From Microbispora catharanthi (GTDB lineage Bacteria; Actinomycetota; Actinomycetes; Streptosporangiales; Streptosporangiaceae): a stretch of 64,000 nucleotides of DNA. The notes beneath the pieces were generated by a model that saw only the letters and a list, made by a program, of their open reading frames with translations, ran no database searches and was not told the DNA's origin. Every line of letters begins with the position of its first letter. The stretch's first letter is position 1. Below, piece by piece: positions 53,656 to 63,030 of the stretch. The position numbers and the translations under genes are program-made. The stretch is taken from contig NZ_VDMA02000011.1 of the NCBI RefSeq assembly GCF_006334915.2, positions 212,005 to 276,004 on the forward strand, written 5' to 3'.

Positions 53656-55515
53656 TCACGCCTCCGGCGGGCGGTGCTGCAACTGGCGGCGCAGTTCGGC
53701 GATCTCCCGCTCCAGGTCGGCGACGTCCGGGGCGTTGGAGTCGGCCGGGCCCTGGCCCGGGGTGGCCTGCGGCCGCTGCTGTCCGTAGGGCGAGGGAGCG
53801 GGACGCACGTACTGCGTCGCGCCGTCGGGTCGCTGGGGATCGTAGCCCCCGCCCGGCAGTTGGGAATCGTAGTCGCGCGGGCGCGGAGCCTCGTAGCCCC
53901 CGGCCGTCCGCCCGGGCTGGTGGCCGTTGGCCGGCGGCAGGCTCTGCGGCTGCCAGCCCTGTGGCAGCACCTGGCCGTTCACCGGCTGCCGGTCATAGCC
54001 GCCGCCGACCTGCGCCGGGTAGCCGCCGCCGTTGATCCCGGGGTAGGGCCCGCCGTACGCCGGCGAGGGCGACTGGTCCTGCGGGGAGGAGGGGGCCTTC
54101 TTGCGCCTGCGCATGAGGACCAGCAGCAGGAGACCGCCGCCGACCACGATCAGGACACCGGCGCCGATGGCGATCCACAGCCACATCGGCTGCGGGGTCT
54201 CGTCCTTGCCGGACGAGATCGCCTGCTGGGAGTCGGTGATGTACTTCGCGACGTACGGGTGGCTCGGGAACAGCGCCTGCACCTCGCGGAACTTCGGCAG
54301 CGCGTCCTTGTAGTGCCGCTGGAAGAAGTCGTCGAGCGCCTCGTTGTACTTCGTCGTCGTCAGCGACGCGGCGGGCTTGACGTTCTTCTCGTTGAGCTTC
54401 TCCTTGATGATCGAGACCGGGAGCACGAAGCTCTCGTTCTCCGACGCCTCGCCGTTCTCGCTCACGGTGCCGGCGATCAGCATGCCGACGACCTTGCCCG
54501 CACGGCTGAAGACCGGACCGCCGGAGTTGCCGTGGTAGGAGGGCGCCTGTGTCTGGATGTACGGCACGCCTTCCTGCGTCGTCCGCTTGGCGTTGTACGG
54601 CCCCTCGGTGAGCGCGGGGTCGAGCTTGGACTCGACGCTGAACCACGGCGTGTTGGTCACCAGGCCGGGGAAGCCGCTGATGTAGAGCGTGTCGCCGGTC
54701 TGCACGTCGGCGTCGTCGCCGAGCGGCACGGTCGGCAGGTTCTGCTGGCCGTTGACCTTGAGCAGCGCGAAGTCCTTGCCCGGGTAGCTCTCACCGACCG
54801 ACACCAGCTCGGCCGGGACCTCCTTGGCCGTCTTGTCGACACCGCCGCCGGGCAGGCTCTGCAGGACCGACAGGCTCTTCTGCAGGCCGCGGATCTCCAG
54901 GTGGGTGCTGTTGAAGGTGACGTAGATCTGCTGGACGAGCTCGATCATCTCCTTGTCGGCCTCGAAGTTCCGCAGGGCGTTGATCATGTCCTTCGCGTCC
55001 TGCTTGTTGAACTTCTCCAGCGCCTGCTGCGCGAAGGTCTGCGACAGCTCCTCGTCGCTCATCTGCACGCAGTGCGCGCCGGTGACCATGTAGCCGTCGG
55101 GGGTCACCCACCAGCCCGTGCACATGCCGCCGACCTGGGCCTTGACCGTGCGCTCCGGGCCGACGGGCTGGAGGTACCGGTCGACGTCGGCCGCCACACG
55201 CTGGAAGAGGAACTTGGCGATGCTCCGCTCGTCGGAGGGGATCTTGCCGGCGAGCACGGCCTGGGTGGCCTCGGTGGTCAGCTGGTCCCAGGCCGCCTGC
55301 TTGGCCTGGCTGCTCGGGACGACGACCTCGCCCGAGTAGGTGATGCTCGTGAGCTGCACGGCCGGGTGGGTGCGAGCGGCCAGCCGGGTGCCGACGGGGA
55401 CCTCGTCCCCGGTGTCCGCCGAAGCGGGAGCGGCCACGACGAGCAGGGCGAAGGCCGCCATCGCGGCCATCCCCCCGGTCAGTCTGCCGAAGTATTTCCT
55501 GAAATTTCCATCCAC
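53656..55515 (-). CDS. Membrane-anchored trypsin-like (S1C/HtrA-type) serine protease
   Basis: 619 aa. Signal peptide GRLTGGMAAMAAFALLVVAA with cleavage near ASADTG. The protease domain carries His in VTGAHC, Asp in KDFALLKV and Ser in GNSGGP. An alpha-helical insert (DEELSQTFAQQALEKFNKQD) and a TPR-like region (YNEALDDFFQRHYKDALPKF) follow. Then a transmembrane helix (LWIAIGAGVLIVVGGGLLLL, about residues 445-470), a Pro/Gly/Gln/Tyr-rich cytoplasmic tail and a C-terminal coiled coil (VADLEREIAELRRQLQHR). Extracellular protease tethered with its tail inside; substrates unknown. Confidence 0.85.
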   Translation of the reverse strand: MDGNFRKYFGRLTGGMAAMAAFALLVVAAPASADTGDEVPVGTRLAARTHPAVQLTSITYSGEVVVPSSQAKQAAWDQLTTEATQAVLAGKIPSDERSIAKFLFQRVAADVDRYLQPVGPERTVKAQVGGMCTGWWVTPDGYMVTGAHCVQMSDEELSQTFAQQALEKFNKQDAKDMINALRNFEADKEMIELVQQIYVTFNSTHLEIRGLQKSLSVLQSLPGGGVDKTAKEVPAELVSVGESYPGKDFALLKVNGQQNLPTVPLGDDADVQTGDTLYISGFPGLVTNTPWFSVESKLDPALTEGPYNAKRTTQEGVPYIQTQAPSYHGNSGGPVFSRAGKVVGMLIAGTVSENGEASENESFVLPVSIIKEKLNEKNVKPAASLTTTKYNEALDDFFQRHYKDALPKFREVQALFPSHPYVAKYITDSQQAISSGKDETPQPMWLWIAIGAGVLIVVGGGLLLLVLMRRRKKAPSSPQDQSPSPAYGGPYPGINGGGYPAQVGGGYDRQPVNGQVLPQGWQPQSLPPANGHQPGRTAGGYEAPRPRDYDSQLPGGGYDPQRPDGATQYVRPAPSPYGQQRPQATPGQGPADSNAPDVADLEREIAELRRQLQHRPPEA

Positions 55516-55634
55516 GGCAGCAAGCGTGATGGAACGGTCTTGTTTCTTGCTTGGAGGTGGCTTGGGACCGGACGGTACCGCACTGCAAGACCGCGTTCGC
55601 GCCGCTCAGGTGCGGTGCGGGCGCCGGAGACGAC

Positions 55635-55662
55635 GGCGGCCCCCGCCGGAGCGGGGGCCGCC
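55635..55662 (-). terminator. Terminator of aceE
   Basis: Perfect 12-bp inverted repeat GGCGGCCCCCGC / GCGGGGGCCGCC with a 4-nt loop, 15 nt after the aceE stop. Confidence 0.8.
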
Positions 55663-55676
55663 GGACGATCCGCGGA

Positions 55677-58430
55677 TCAGACGCCCATCGACTGGGTGTC
55701 GTTGGTCTCCGGGGTCTGCTGAGCCGACACCTCGGTCACCCCGTTCTTGAGGTGGTAACGGGCGACGGCCTCCTGCAGCGTCTCGGCCTTGACCTCGCCG
55801 CGCCGCACGAGCTGGGTCAGCACCGCCAGCGTGATCGAGGCCGCGTCCACATGGAAGTGGCGGCGCAGCGCCGAACGCGTGTCGGACAGGCCGAAGCCGT
55901 CGGTGCCGAGCGAGGTCCAGTCACCGGGCACCCACTGGGCGATCTGGTCCGGGACGGCGCGCATGTAGTCGCTGACGCCCACGAAGGGCCCCGGCACACC
56001 CGTCAGCTTGCTGGTCACGTACGGCACGCGCTGCTCGGCGTCGGGGTTGAGCAGGTTGTGCTCCTCGACGTCCAGGGCGTCCCTGCGCAGCTCGCTCCAG
56101 GAGGTGGCCGACCAGACCGAGGCCGACACGCCCCAGTCCTCCGCCAGCATCCGCTGTGCCTCCAGTGCCCACGGGCCGGCGACGCCGGACACCAGGATGT
56201 TCGCCTTCGGCCCGTCGCCCGCCGCCGGGGCGTAGAGGTAGAGGCCCTTGAGGATGCCCTCCACGTCCACGTTCTCCGGCTCGGCCGGCTGCGGGTAGGG
56301 CTCGTTGTAGACGGTCAGATAGTAGAAGACGTCCTCGGGCTGCTCCCCGTACATCCTCCGCAGACCGTCCTTGACGATGTGCGCGATCTCGAACGCCCAC
56401 GCCGGGTCGTACGAAACGGCGGCGGGGTTGGTCGAGGCGATCAGCGGGGTGTGGCCGTCCTCGTGCTGCAGGCCCTCGCCGTTCAGCGTGGTGCGGCCGG
56501 CCGTCGCGCCGAGCAGGAAGCCCCGGCCCATCTGGTCGCCGAGCTGCCACATCTGGTCGGCGGTCCGCTGGAACCCGAACATCGAGTAGAAGATGTAGAC
56601 CGGGATCATGTGCTCGCCGTGGGTGGCATACGAGGTGCCGACCGCGAGCACCGAGCCCATCGAGCCGGCCTCGCTGATGCCCTCGTGCAGGATCTGACCC
56701 TCGGTCGACTCCTTGTACGACAGCAGCAGCTCGCGGTCGACCGCCTCGTACGTCTGCCCGTGAGGCGAGTAGATCTTGGCGGTCGGGAACATCGCGTCCA
56801 CACCGAACGTGCGGGCCTCGTCCGGGATGATCGGCACGAACCTGGCGCCGATCTCCTTGTCCCGCATGAGGTCCTTGAGCAGGCGGACGAACGCCATGGT
56901 GGTGGCGACGTTCTGCTTGCCGGAGCCCTTGCGCAGGCCCGAGTAGACGGGGTCGCCGGGGAGCTTGAGCGGCTTCGCGCGTACCACCCGCTTGGGCAGG
57001 TAGCCGCCGAGCGCCGCCCGGCGCTCCTTCATGTAGGCGATCTCGTCGTTGTCCTCGCCGGGGTGGAAGTACGGCGGGAGGTCGGCCTCGAGGTCCTTGT
57101 CCGGGATGGGCAGGTAGAGCCGGTCGCGGAACTCCTTGAGCTCGGCCTTGCTCATCTTCTTCATCTGGTGCGTGGCGTTGCGCGCCTCGAAGTCCTTGCC
57201 GAGCGTCCAGCCCTTGATCGTCTGGGCCAGGATGACGGTCGGCTGGCCGACGTGCTCGCGGGCCGCTTTGAACGCGGCGTACACCTTGCGGTAGTCGTGG
57301 CCGCCGCGCGACAGCTTGCGGATGTCGTCGTCCGACATGTGCTCGACCATCTTGCGCAGGCGCGGGTCGCCGCCGAAGAAGTTCTCCCGGATGTACGCGC
57401 CCGACTCGACCGAGTAGGTCTGGAACTGTCCGTCGGGCGTGGTGTTCATCTGGTTGACCAGCACGCCGTCGACGTCGGCCGCGAGCAGCGGGTCCCAGTC
57501 ACGGCCCCAGACGACCTTGATCACGTTCCAGCCGGCGCCGCGGAAGTACGACTCCAGCTCCTGGATGATCTTGCCGTTGCCGCGCACCGGGCCGTCGAGC
57601 CGCTGCAGGTTGCAGTTGATCACGAAGGTGAGGTTGTCGAGCTCCTCGCGGGCCGCGACGCCGATCGCGCCGAGCGACTCGGGCTCGTCCATCTCGCCGT
57701 CGCCCAGGAAGCACCAGACGTGGCTGCGGCTGGTGTCCTTGATCTTGCGGCTGAGCAGGTAGCGGTTGAACCGCGCCTGGTAGATCGCACCGATCGGGCC
57801 GAGGCCCATGGAGACCGTGGGGAACTCCCAGAAGTCCGACATCAGCCGGGGGTGCGGGTAGGAGGGCAGGCCCTTGATCCCGTGGGACAGCTCCTGACGG
57901 AACGCGTCGAGCTGGGGCGCGTCGAGACGGCCCTCCAGGAAGGCCCGGGCGTAGATGCCCGGCGCCGCGTGGCCCTGGATGAAGATCTGGTCACCCGACT
58001 CGCCGTGGTCCTTGCCGCGGAAGAAGTGGTTGAAGCCCACCTCGTACAGCGACGCCGCGGACGCGTAGGTGGCGATGTGGCCGCCGACGTTGGTCCGCGC
58101 GTTGGCACGGGTCACCATCACCGCCGCGTTCCAGCGGATGTAGGCCCGGATGCGGCGCTCGACGTACTCGTCTCCCGGGAACCAGGGCTCGCGCTCCGGG
58201 GGGATGGTGTTGATGTAGTCCGTGCTGCGCAGGCCGGGCACACCGACCTGGTGTTCGCGGGCGCGCTCGAGCAGCCGGAGCATCAGGTAGCGGGCCCGGG
58301 TTCGGCCCTCGGTCTTGATGACGTTGTCGAGCGATTCGAGCCATTCGTTGGTCTCGCTCGGATCGACATCAGGCAACTGGCTGGGTAGGCCGTCACTGAT
58401 GATCGAAAAACGCTGGCGTCCGGAAGCCAC
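55677..58430 (-). CDS. aceE: Pyruvate dehydrogenase E1 component, homodimeric (full length)
   Basis: 917 aa, close to the usual 885-930. ThDP/Mg motif [12 protein letters not shown] (about 241-252) with [15 protein letters not shown] following; KNATH-type loop [13 protein letters not shown]; catalytic-region [16 protein letters not shown] is represented by [23 protein letters not shown] 58430 has GGAAGG about 10 nt upstream. It is probably the housekeeping isoform: neighbours DUF3052 and an AhpE-like peroxiredoxin occur next to the main aceE of Streptomyces as I recall. A 9-bp inverted repeat lies 200 nt upstream. Confidence 0.96.
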   Translation of the reverse strand: MASGRQRFSIISDGLPSQLPDVDPSETNEWLESLDNVIKTEGRTRARYLMLRLLERAREHQVGVPGLRSTDYINTIPPEREPWFPGDEYVERRIRAYIRWNAAVMVTRANARTNVGGHIATYASAASLYEVGFNHFFRGKDHGESGDQIFIQGHAAPGIYARAFLEGRLDAPQLDAFRQELSHGIKGLPSYPHPRLMSDFWEFPTVSMGLGPIGAIYQARFNRYLLSRKIKDTSRSHVWCFLGDGEMDEPESLGAIGVAAREELDNLTFVINCNLQRLDGPVRGNGKIIQELESYFRGAGWNVIKVVWGRDWDPLLAADVDGVLVNQMNTTPDGQFQTYSVESGAYIRENFFGGDPRLRKMVEHMSDDDIRKLSRGGHDYRKVYAAFKAAREHVGQPTVILAQTIKGWTLGKDFEARNATHQMKKMSKAELKEFRDRLYLPIPDKDLEADLPPYFHPGEDNDEIAYMKERRAALGGYLPKRVVRAKPLKLPGDPVYSGLRKGSGKQNVATTMAFVRLLKDLMRDKEIGARFVPIIPDEARTFGVDAMFPTAKIYSPHGQTYEAVDRELLLSYKESTEGQILHEGISEAGSMGSVLAVGTSYATHGEHMIPVYIFYSMFGFQRTADQMWQLGDQMGRGFLLGATAGRTTLNGEGLQHEDGHTPLIASTNPAAVSYDPAWAFEIAHIVKDGLRRMYGEQPEDVFYYLTVYNEPYPQPAEPENVDVEGILKGLYLYAPAAGDGPKANILVSGVAGPWALEAQRMLAEDWGVSASVWSATSWSELRRDALDVEEHNLLNPDAEQRVPYVTSKLTGVPGPFVGVSDYMRAVPDQIAQWVPGDWTSLGTDGFGLSDTRSALRRHFHVDAASITLAVLTQLVRRGEVKAETLQEAVARYHLKNGVTEVSAQQTPETNDTQSMGV

Positions 58431-58994
58431 TGGGTCTCGCCTTCCGAGAATGGACTTTGTCTCGTCGGATCTGTTACGTCTGTGTTGCCTGCTGCGATGC
58501 GGTCAGCGCTTGATCGCGGCGTTGCGGTCTTCTTCCATCCTGTCTCGTCCCACCGGAAAGTGCATCTCTACTTCCCGGTAACCGAACCGTCCGCGCTGGC
58601 TGCGGGGCAGGTGTTGGCCTAGACCACCGATGGTAGGACGATTTTTACCTACCATCCATTCCCGGCCGCCGCCGGGGGCGCCGCAAGGTCGCCGGCGTCA
58701 CATCGTGCCTGGTCGGAACCTCCGTACCCGGCCTGACCGCGCCCTACCCGGAACACCGGGCGAAGTCGCCGCGCAGTCGCGGTCGTAGCCGTCCCGCCAT
58801 TGTCTTGGGGACCCTCCGCCTCGCCTGTCTCCACGTCTCCGGCACGTTTCCGAGGGTGCGCGGGCGGGGCCGGGGGCGGCGTGCCGGCCAAGTAACGTTT
58901 TGGTATGAGTTGTCCCTTCCTCTGAGGAGAGGGGGGTTTCTCCTCTTTCCAGGTGGCGATAGCCGTACCAGGCTCTGGAGAGAGGGGGATCGAG
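58431..58994. other. Intergenic region between aceE and DUF1918 gene
   Basis: A 564-bp divergent region without a credible gene. It holds the aceE leader, a perfect 9-bp inverted repeat at 58629-58656 and, from about 58690, GC-rich sequence with no conserved frame. Confidence 0.6.
58629..58656. promoter_or_regulatory. Inverted repeat upstream of aceE
   Basis: GATGGTAGG (58629-58637) and CCTACCATC (58648-58656) form a perfect 9-bp inverted repeat around the AT-rich centre ACGATTTTTA. About 200 nt upstream of the aceE start; could be an operator or an attenuator-like hairpin. Confidence 0.5.
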
Positions 58995-59189
58995 ATGCAC
59001 GCAACGGTAGGGGACCGGCTGGTGGTGCACGGTGCCGTCGTGGGCGACCACGAGAAGCACGGTGTGATCGTCGAGGTCCGCGGTCCAGAGGGCGGCCCGC
59101 CGTTCCTGGTGAGGTACGAGGACGGGCACGAAGCGCTCGTCTTCCCCGGTCCGGACGCTGTCGTTCTTCCAGCTCAGCGCGAATCGTAA
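58995..59189 (+). CDS. DUF1918 family protein
   Basis: 64 aa, entire length is the SH3-like DUF1918 domain: MHATVGDRLVVHGAVVGDHE, VIVEVRGPEGGPPFLVRYED, EALVFPGPDAVV. Small actinobacterial protein of unknown function. ATG 58995 follows GGGGGATCGAG. Its TAA stop is part of the -10 box of the downstream gene. Confidence 0.88.
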   Translation: MHATVGDRLVVHGAVVGDHEKHGVIVEVRGPEGGPPFLVRYEDGHEALVFPGPDAVVLPAQRES

Positions 59190-59192
59190 TAT
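59187..59192 (+). promoter_or_regulatory. Promoter -10 box TAATAT overlapping the DUF1918 stop codon
   Basis: TAATAT sits 7 nt upstream of the GTG start of the yjbQ-like gene, and its first three bases are the TAA stop of the preceding gene. Predicted leaderless promoter. Confidence 0.6.
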
Positions 59193-59199
59193 CGCGGAT

Positions 59200-59607
59200 G
59201 TGAAATCGACGGTGATCGAGGTGCGGACCGGCGGGCGCGAGCGCGTGCATGACATAACGAAGGAGTGCGCCGATTTCGTGCGCGAGTGCGGGGGAGACGG
59301 GCTGCTGCACGTCTTCGTCCCGCACGCGACGGCGGGCGTGGCGCTGCTGGAGCTCGGCTCCGGCAGCGACGAGGACCTGCTGGCCGCTCTGGGGGATCTG
59401 CTGCCGGCGGACGACCGGTGGCGGCATGCGCACGGCTCCCGTGGGCACGGAAGGTCGCATGTCATGCCCGCCTTCATTCCGCCGTACGCGACCGTTCCCG
59501 TCCTCAAGGGCAGGCTGGCGCTGGGGACCTGGCAGTCGGTCGCCCTGATCGACCTCAACGTCGACAACCCTGACAGGCGTGTTCGTTTGTCGTTTTTGAC
59601 CGATTAA
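59200..59607 (+). CDS. YjbQ (UPF0047) family protein
   Basis: 135 aa. Signature: DITKECADFVRECGGDGLLH, VFVPHATAGVALLELGSGSD, HAHGSRGHGRSHVMPAFIPP and LGTWQSVALIDLNVD, with the conserved His and Glu cluster that binds metal. Members show low thiamin-phosphate-synthase activity, but the physiological role is unsettled. GTG 59200 lacks a Shine-Dalgarno sequence and has TAATAT 7 nt upstream. Confidence 0.87.
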   Translation: MKSTVIEVRTGGRERVHDITKECADFVRECGGDGLLHVFVPHATAGVALLELGSGSDEDLLAALGDLLPADDRWRHAHGSRGHGRSHVMPAFIPPYATVPVLKGRLALGTWQSVALIDLNVDNPDRRVRLSFLTD

Positions 59608-59749
59608 GAGATAACGGTGCGGGTCACCCGCCGTGGCGACCGTTGACGACGGCGGGTCGCAGCGTGTGGACTGTGCCGAAGCATGGCTCTCAACGAGCCG
59701 GGACAACCGCAAGACATGGGCGGGGTCACCCCAAGCAGGAGGGATAAAC

Positions 59750-60178
59750 GTGAGCGCGACCGCGGGTCAGGCGCAGGACGAACGCGGCCTGGCCGAACGA
59801 CTCGGCCTCAAAGCCGGTCAGGTGGTGCAGGAGGTCGGCTGGGACGAGGACTGCGACGAGGCGCTGCGCCAGTCCATCGAGGAGCTGACCGGCAACGAGC
59901 TGGTGGACGAGGACTACGAGGACGTCGTCGACGTGGTGCTGCTCTGGTGGCGTGACGGCGACGGCGACCTCTTCGACGCGCTGAGCGACGCGATGACCGC
60001 TCTCGCCGACGGAGGCCAGATCTGGCTGCTGACCCCCAAGGCGGGGCGCGAGGGCCACGTGGAGCCCAGCGACATCGGTGAGGACGCGGCGACCGCCGGG
60101 CTGTCGCAGACGAGCAGCGTGAGCGCCGCCAGGGACTGGTCGGGCACGAGGCTCGTCGCCCCGAAGGCTCGCCGCTGA
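59750..60178 (+). CDS. DUF3052 family protein
   Basis: 142 aa. Core LAERLGLKAGQVVQEVGWDE and DVVDVVLLWWRDGDGDLFDA, acidic protein with the conserved tryptophan cluster of DUF3052. Function unknown; syntenic with aceE in actinobacteria as I recall. AGGAGGG site before GTG 59750. Confidence 0.85.
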   Translation: MSATAGQAQDERGLAERLGLKAGQVVQEVGWDEDCDEALRQSIEELTGNELVDEDYEDVVDVVLLWWRDGDGDLFDALSDAMTALADGGQIWLLTPKAGREGHVEPSDIGEDAATAGLSQTSSVSAARDWSGTRLVAPKARR

Positions 60179-60185
60179 GTATTGC

Positions 60186-60219
60186 CCTGCCGTACGGCCC
60201 GGGGATGCCGTACGGCAGG
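60186..60219 (+). terminator. Terminator of the DUF3052 gene
   Basis: Perfect 13-bp inverted repeat CCTGCCGTACGGC / GCCGTACGGCAGG with an 8-nt loop. Confidence 0.8.
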
Positions 60220-60251
60220 ATGATGGGCGGACACCTGGGGAAGGACTGCTC

Positions 60252-60707
60252 ATGGCGATAGAGGTCGGGCAGCAGGCTCCGGATTTCGCACTCAAGGACC
60301 AGCACGGCGTTCCCGTGCGCCTCTCCGACCTGCGGGGCAAGACGGTCATGCTCGTCTTCTATCCCCTGTCCTTCAGCCCCGTCTGCCACGGCGAGCTCGC
60401 GGCCATCCGCGACGAGCTCGCCGGCTCCCTGTCTCCGCATGTCCAGGTGCTGGCGGTGTCGGTCGACTCGATGTTCAGCCAGCGCGCCTGGGCCGACCAG
60501 GAGGGCTTCTCTTTTCCTCTGTTGTCGGATTTCTGGCCCCATGGTGAGGTCGCCCGGGCGTACGGTGTCCTCGATGAGGACAGGGGACTCGCGCTCCGGG
60601 GCACGTTCATCATCGACGGCGAAGGCGTCGTGCGCTGGAAGGTCGTCAACCCGATCGGTTCCGCACGCGATCTCGACGAGTACCGGAAGGCGCTCGCGGA
60701 AATCTGA
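60252..60707 (+). CDS. AhpE-like peroxiredoxin
   Basis: 151 aa thiol peroxidase reducing hydrogen peroxide and peroxynitrite. The peroxidatic Cys sits in VFYPLSFSPVCHGEL (P-x-x-x-S/T-x-x-C); no resolving Cys appears elsewhere, so it is 1-Cys like mycobacterial AhpE. Also APDFALKDQHGVPVRLSDLR and FSFPLLSDFWPHGEVARAYG. Cytosolic. Confidence 0.9.
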   Translation: MAIEVGQQAPDFALKDQHGVPVRLSDLRGKTVMLVFYPLSFSPVCHGELAAIRDELAGSLSPHVQVLAVSVDSMFSQRAWADQEGFSFPLLSDFWPHGEVARAYGVLDEDRGLALRGTFIIDGEGVVRWKVVNPIGSARDLDEYRKALAEI

Positions 60708-60778
60708 TCGTTTCATTGCCCGCCCCCGGGCACTGACATATTCGACTCCGACTCCGACTCGCCCCATTGGAGGCCACG

Positions 60779-61105
60779 ATGCCCTGCTACAGGTGCGGGG
60801 CCCGGCAGACCGATCCCGTCCGCGGCGCCAGCCCATGGAAGCGCGCGGTGCGCCGCGAGGCGCAGGTCCTCGTCTGCCCGGACTGCCAGCGTGTGCATGA
60901 CCTCGATCTCGACACGTGCGCCTCGTGCGGCTCGATCGCGCTGATCTGCCGCCTGGGGGAGATCGAGTGCCGCTCCTGCGGCGAGGTGCGGCTCGCCCGT
61001 GCCGATGAGCCGCTCGTCACGGCCGGCTCGACGGGTGCCGGTCACATGCCCGGCCTCGCCGCGGAGGTGGAGGCGGCCCTCGACCGCGTCCTGGGCCGCT
61101 CGTGA
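60779..61105 (+). CDS. Zinc-ribbon protein, unknown function
   Basis: 108 aa with four CxxC pairs (CYRCG, CPDC, CASCG, CRSCG), likely two zinc ribbons. ATG 60779 has GGAGG upstream. Its TGA overlaps the GTG of the ROK gene (GTGA), so the two are coupled. Function unknown. Confidence 0.72.
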   Translation: MPCYRCGARQTDPVRGASPWKRAVRREAQVLVCPDCQRVHDLDLDTCASCGSIALICRLGEIECRSCGEVRLARADEPLVTAGSTGAGHMPGLAAEVEAALDRVLGRS

Positions 61106-62058
61106 CGTACGTCGTCGCCCTGGATGTGGGGGGCACCTCCATGAAGGGCGGCCTCGTCACCCGCGGCGGCGAAGTCACCGTCCTCGCCGGGCGCCCCACG
61201 GGCCGCGAACACGGTCCGGACGCGGTGGTGGAGGCCGTGCGCGCCTACGTCGGCGAGATCGCCGATCTCGGCCGCTCCCGGTACGGCGTCGAGCCCGCCG
61301 GGGTGGGCCTGGCCGTCCCGGGCATCGTCACCGCGTCCACCGCCGTCTACTCGGCCAACATCGGCTGGCGCGACGTGCCCGCCGAGGCGTTCACGCCGCC
61401 CGGCGTCCCGGCGCGGCTCGGCCACGACGTCCGCACGGGCGGCCTGGCCGAGAGCGTCTTCGGCGCGGGCCGCGACGTCGCCGACTTCCTCTTCCTGCCC
61501 ATCGGCACCGGCATCGCGGGAGCGGTGGTGCTCCGCGGCGAGCCGTACGGCGGCGCGCACGGCTGGGGCGGCGAGATCGGGCACGCGTCCGTCTGGCCGG
61601 CGGGGGAGAAGTGCGCCTGCGGGCAGATCGGCTGCCTGGAGACCTACGCCTCCGCCTCGGCCGTGGCCCGCCGCTTCGCGGCGCGCTCCGGCCGTACGTC
61701 GACCGCGAAGGACGTCGTCGAGCTCGCGGTCGCGGGAGACCCGGTGGCCGCCGAGGTGTTCGGCGAGGCGATCGAGGCCCTGGCCATCGCCCTCGCGTCG
61801 TACGTGCTCGTGCTCGACCCGGCCCTGATCGTCATCGGCGGCGGCCTGGCGGAGGCCGGTGCGGCCCTGTTCGAGCCGTTGCGGGAACGGCTGGCCGGCC
61901 GGTTGACCTTCCGGGAGCCCCCGCCCGTGCGCCCGGCCGCCCTGGGCCCCCGGGCGGGCATGCTGGGGGCGGCCCTCCTCGGCTGGCAGGCGGCGGGAGA
62001 CAACGACGCGGGCGCCGACTGGTCACTCGATGTGCTGAGAGGCGGGTCGGTGTCGTAA
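61102..62058 (+). CDS. ROK family sugar kinase (glucokinase-like)
   Basis: 318 aa. Phosphate-1 motif LDVGGTSMKGGLV, ROK zinc/signature CACGQIGCLETYAS with the HxxHxxC-type region GWGGEIGHASVW, and IVIGGGLAEAG. No N-terminal DNA-binding domain, so kinase rather than regulator. Sugar unknown, possibly glucose or N-acetylsugar. Immediately upstream of tRNA-Val. Confidence 0.88.
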   Translation: MTYVVALDVGGTSMKGGLVTRGGEVTVLAGRPTGREHGPDAVVEAVRAYVGEIADLGRSRYGVEPAGVGLAVPGIVTASTAVYSANIGWRDVPAEAFTPPGVPARLGHDVRTGGLAESVFGAGRDVADFLFLPIGTGIAGAVVLRGEPYGGAHGWGGEIGHASVWPAGEKCACGQIGCLETYASASAVARRFAARSGRTSTAKDVVELAVAGDPVAAEVFGEAIEALAIALASYVLVLDPALIVIGGGLAEAGAALFEPLRERLAGRLTFREPPPVRPAALGPRAGMLGAALLGWQAAGDNDAGADWSLDVLRGGSVS

Positions 62059-62073
62059 GGTGTAGTCCGGTCC

Positions 62074-62148
62074 GGGCGGTTAGCTCAGCGGTAGAGCACT
62101 CGCCTTACAAGCGAGGGGTCACTGGTTCGAACCCAGTACCGCCCACCA
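62074..62148 (+). tRNA. tRNA-Val (anticodon UAC)
   Basis: 75-nt cloverleaf: acceptor GGGCGGT pairs with ACCGCCC, D-arm TAGCTCAGCGGTAGAGC, anticodon loop CTTACAA with TAC, T-arm GGTTCGAACCC, and CCA encoded at the 3' end. The downstream integrase remnant suggests use as an attachment site. Confidence 0.96.
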
Positions 62149-62156
62149 GCAATAAC

Positions 62157-62186
62157 AAGCCCCGTAGCGATCACGCCACGGGGCTT
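62157..62186. terminator. Terminator downstream of tRNA-Val
   Basis: Perfect 9-bp inverted repeat AAGCCCCGT / ACGGGGCTT with a 12-nt loop. Confidence 0.75.
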
Positions 62187-62204
62187 CGTGCCATCAACGT
62201 GCCA

Positions 62205-62384
62205 TTAGCTTTGGATCTTGGCTGTTTTGATCTTGCGATTCGCCGCGTCGGCGATGCCCTTGTCCGCCTCCGTCGTGCGGTGCTGGTAGATCATCGCGGC
62301 GCGCACGCTGTCATGGCCCATCCGTGCCATCAGGCCGCGGAGGGAAGCGCCGGCACTGGCTGCGATCGTGTTCCCGGTGTTCCT
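62205..62384 (-). pseudogene. C-terminal remnant of tyrosine integrase
   Basis: About 60 codons of homology: RNTGNTIAASAGASLRGLMA, then RMGHDSVRAAMIYQHRTTEA with the catalytic His (GH) and the nucleophilic Tyr (MIYQH), ending KIKTAKIQS. The N-terminal and core parts, including the first catalytic Arg, are missing; the sequence before it has no integrase similarity. It ends 57 nt after tRNA-Val, as expected for an element integrated in the tRNA 3' end. Confidence 0.78.
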
Positions 62385-62596
62385 CGGCTTGGGAGCGCTT
62401 GGCGATGACGGCTTGGCCGTGCCCGCCGGGTCCGTCTTCGACGCGCTTCTCCTTCGCTCTCCGACGGGTGGCGGAGCGCGGGTATCGATCGCGCCGGGGA
62501 CGTCCAGGGCTGCACGTTCCGCTCGCCGGCGCTGAGCGGACGGGGCATGGGCAGGAATGCGAAAATGGCCGTACCTGACAGAAGATCGGAGCCGGG

Positions 62597-62989
62597 ATGG
62601 ACATGCGCGCAGAGGTGGAGTGGGTCGACTCACGGGAGAGGCTGCCGGGGAACGGAATGCCCGTGGCCGCCGCGATCACGGGCCGTTTCGTGTCCGACGA
62701 TGCGGACGAACTCGATCCGAACGCCGGGCAGGAATTCTGGCTGGTGAGGCCGATGTACTTCACCACCCGTCACTTCGCTGAGGACGGGCGTGAGTACCAT
62801 GACTGCTTCGTCGACTCTGACGGTGTCGTCCGCCTGCCCTACGGCCGGGACGGTGACGACCCGCAGGACTGTGACGACCCGATCACCCACTGGGCCGAGC
62901 TGCCCACTCTGCCGGGCACGACCGTGCATTACCTGGTGGGCGAGGAGGCGGAGACCGCTCGCGCGAACGCCTTGGGCGAGGGGACATAA
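62597..62989 (+). CDS. Hypothetical protein in integration scar
   Basis: 130 aa. ATG 62597 follows a GGAG-containing sequence. Acidic soluble protein with EFWLVRPMYFTTRHFAEDGR, HDCFVDSDGVVRLPYGRD and THWAELPTLPGTTVHYL. Homologous small proteins seem to be common on actinobacterial mobile islands, but I cannot name the family with confidence. Function unknown. Confidence 0.65.
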   Translation: MDMRAEVEWVDSRERLPGNGMPVAAAITGRFVSDDADELDPNAGQEFWLVRPMYFTTRHFAEDGREYHDCFVDSDGVVRLPYGRDGDDPQDCDDPITHWAELPTLPGTTVHYLVGEEAETARANALGEGT

Positions 62990-63030
62990 CGGCGGTCATG
63001 GCGCGCTCGCGATCCCATGAGCCATGCCAG

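Noticed and set aside
55551..58388. 945-codon open frame antisense to aceE
   Set aside because: Composition typical of antisense shadow; the complementary AceE is intact.
55677..58430. The two AceE genes as an assembly duplication
   Set aside because: They differ in length, sequence and neighbours, so they are paralogues.
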